From Bacteroidota bacterium (GTDB taxonomy: Bacteria > Bacteroidota > Bacteroidia > B-17B0 > Aurantibacillaceae): a DNA stretch of 33,445 bases. Location of the stretch: contig JAAFIL010000040.1 of assembly GCA_013297775.1 (NCBI GenBank), positions 1 through 33,445 of the forward strand, in the 5' to 3' direction. Of the stretch, positions 33,350-33,445 are shown piece after piece; the first letter of the stretch is position 1; each line of letters begins with the position of its first letter. A program made the translations under genes and the position numbers. Under the pieces are notes generated by a model that made no database searches, was not told the origin of the DNA, and saw only the letters and a list, made by a program, of their open reading frames with translations.

Positions 33350-33377
33350 AAAAGGGTAACTGATGTTACCCTTTTTT
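33350..33377 (+). terminator. Intrinsic terminator of the defence operon
   Basis: AAAGGGTAAC (33351-33360) pairs with GTTACCCTTT (33365-33374) around TGAT, followed by more T. It begins 4 bases after the methyltransferase stop. Confidence 0.88.
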
Positions 33378-33384
33378 AATAATG

Positions 33385-33392
33385 TAAATTTG
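33385..33392 (+). promoter_or_regulatory. -7 box (TAAATTTG) for the gene running off the window
   Basis: TAAATTTG matches TAnnTTTG and predicts a start near 33399, 20 bases before ATG 33419. Confidence 0.55.
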
Positions 33393-33418
33393 TGTTTACT
33401 AAGACATAAAAAAACATT

Positions 33419-33445
33419 ATGAGTAAAAATACAGAAATAAAATTA
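33419..33445 (+). CDS. Start of a further gene, cut by the window end
   Basis: ATG followed by codons for SKNTEIKL, open to the last base. It has its own promoter after the terminator of the defence operon. Nine residues are too few for a family call; the opening is reminiscent of BRO-family/antirepressor-like proteins often found in Bacteroidota restriction loci, which is a guess only. Confidence 0.5.

Noticed and set aside
24242-33445. Direct att repeats made by integration in tRNA-Ser
   Set aside because: No second copy of the tRNA 3' end was found downstream in the window.

Overview
The window is chromosomal DNA from a low-GC member of the Bacteroidota. The evidence is the TAnnTTTG-type -7 boxes in front of many genes, near-absence of Shine-Dalgarno sequences, type IX secretion (T9SS) C-terminal sorting domains on two secreted proteins, an OmpA/TPR/PD40 protein with PorE-like architecture, a GWxTD-domain protein, and the Bacteroidota form of PurF. 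Genus cannot be given from sequence alone.

Layout. 1-2765 (+): end of a secreted subtilisin-like protease, prmC, and a periplasmic TonB-C-domain protein. 2766-3211: a nested palindromic repeat element. 3212-8718 (-): a four-gene envelope operon (CPBP membrane protease, M61 peptidase, OmpA/TPR/PD40 protein, small outer-membrane barrel). 8719-8942: a second palindromic MITE-like element. 8943-14064 (+): cytochrome c peroxidase, RidA, then DEAD-box helicase, cold-shock protein, RpoD-type sigma factor and fatty-acid desaturase, together a plausible cold-response neighbourhood. 14065-14642: tandem repeats. 14643-17787: secreted EEP-family nuclease/phosphatase converging on PurF. 18177-20775 (+): YdeI/DUF1905 protein with an SDR (3-hydroxybutyrate dehydrogenase-like), then rpsF-rpsR-rplI with a strong terminator. 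20776-21620: several repeat families. 21621-24140 (-): GWxTD protein and a family 2 glycosyltransferase. 24242-24329: tRNA-Ser(TGA).

24820-33377 (+) is the accessory part: a restriction/defence-like locus starting 0.5 kb after the tRNA. It encodes a small XRE regulator with its own promoter and a palindromic operator candidate, a 1089-residue PLD-nuclease/SNF2-helicase fusion, a four-helix-bundle (bS23/IVS-like) protein, a DUF1016/YhcG PD-(D/E)XK nuclease, a second four-helix-bundle protein about 80% identical to the first, and an Eco57I-type adenine methyltransferase with a short, AT-rich target-recognition region, closed by a terminator. A likely working model is modification by the methyltransferase and ATP-driven cleavage of unmodified DNA by the PLD-helicase, with the regulator delaying or tuning expression.

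The most unusual signal is a family of AT-rich 'TTAACAATTAA / TTAATGGTTAA' repeats. They bracket both four-helix-bundle genes as inverted pairs, supply start and stop codons of the neighbouring genes, and also appear three times in frame inside the methyltransferase gene. This suggests that the repeat-bounded four-helix-bundle gene is itself a small mobile cassette and that the repeats insert into coding sequence without breaking it. All statements come from reading the sequence; no database search was run.
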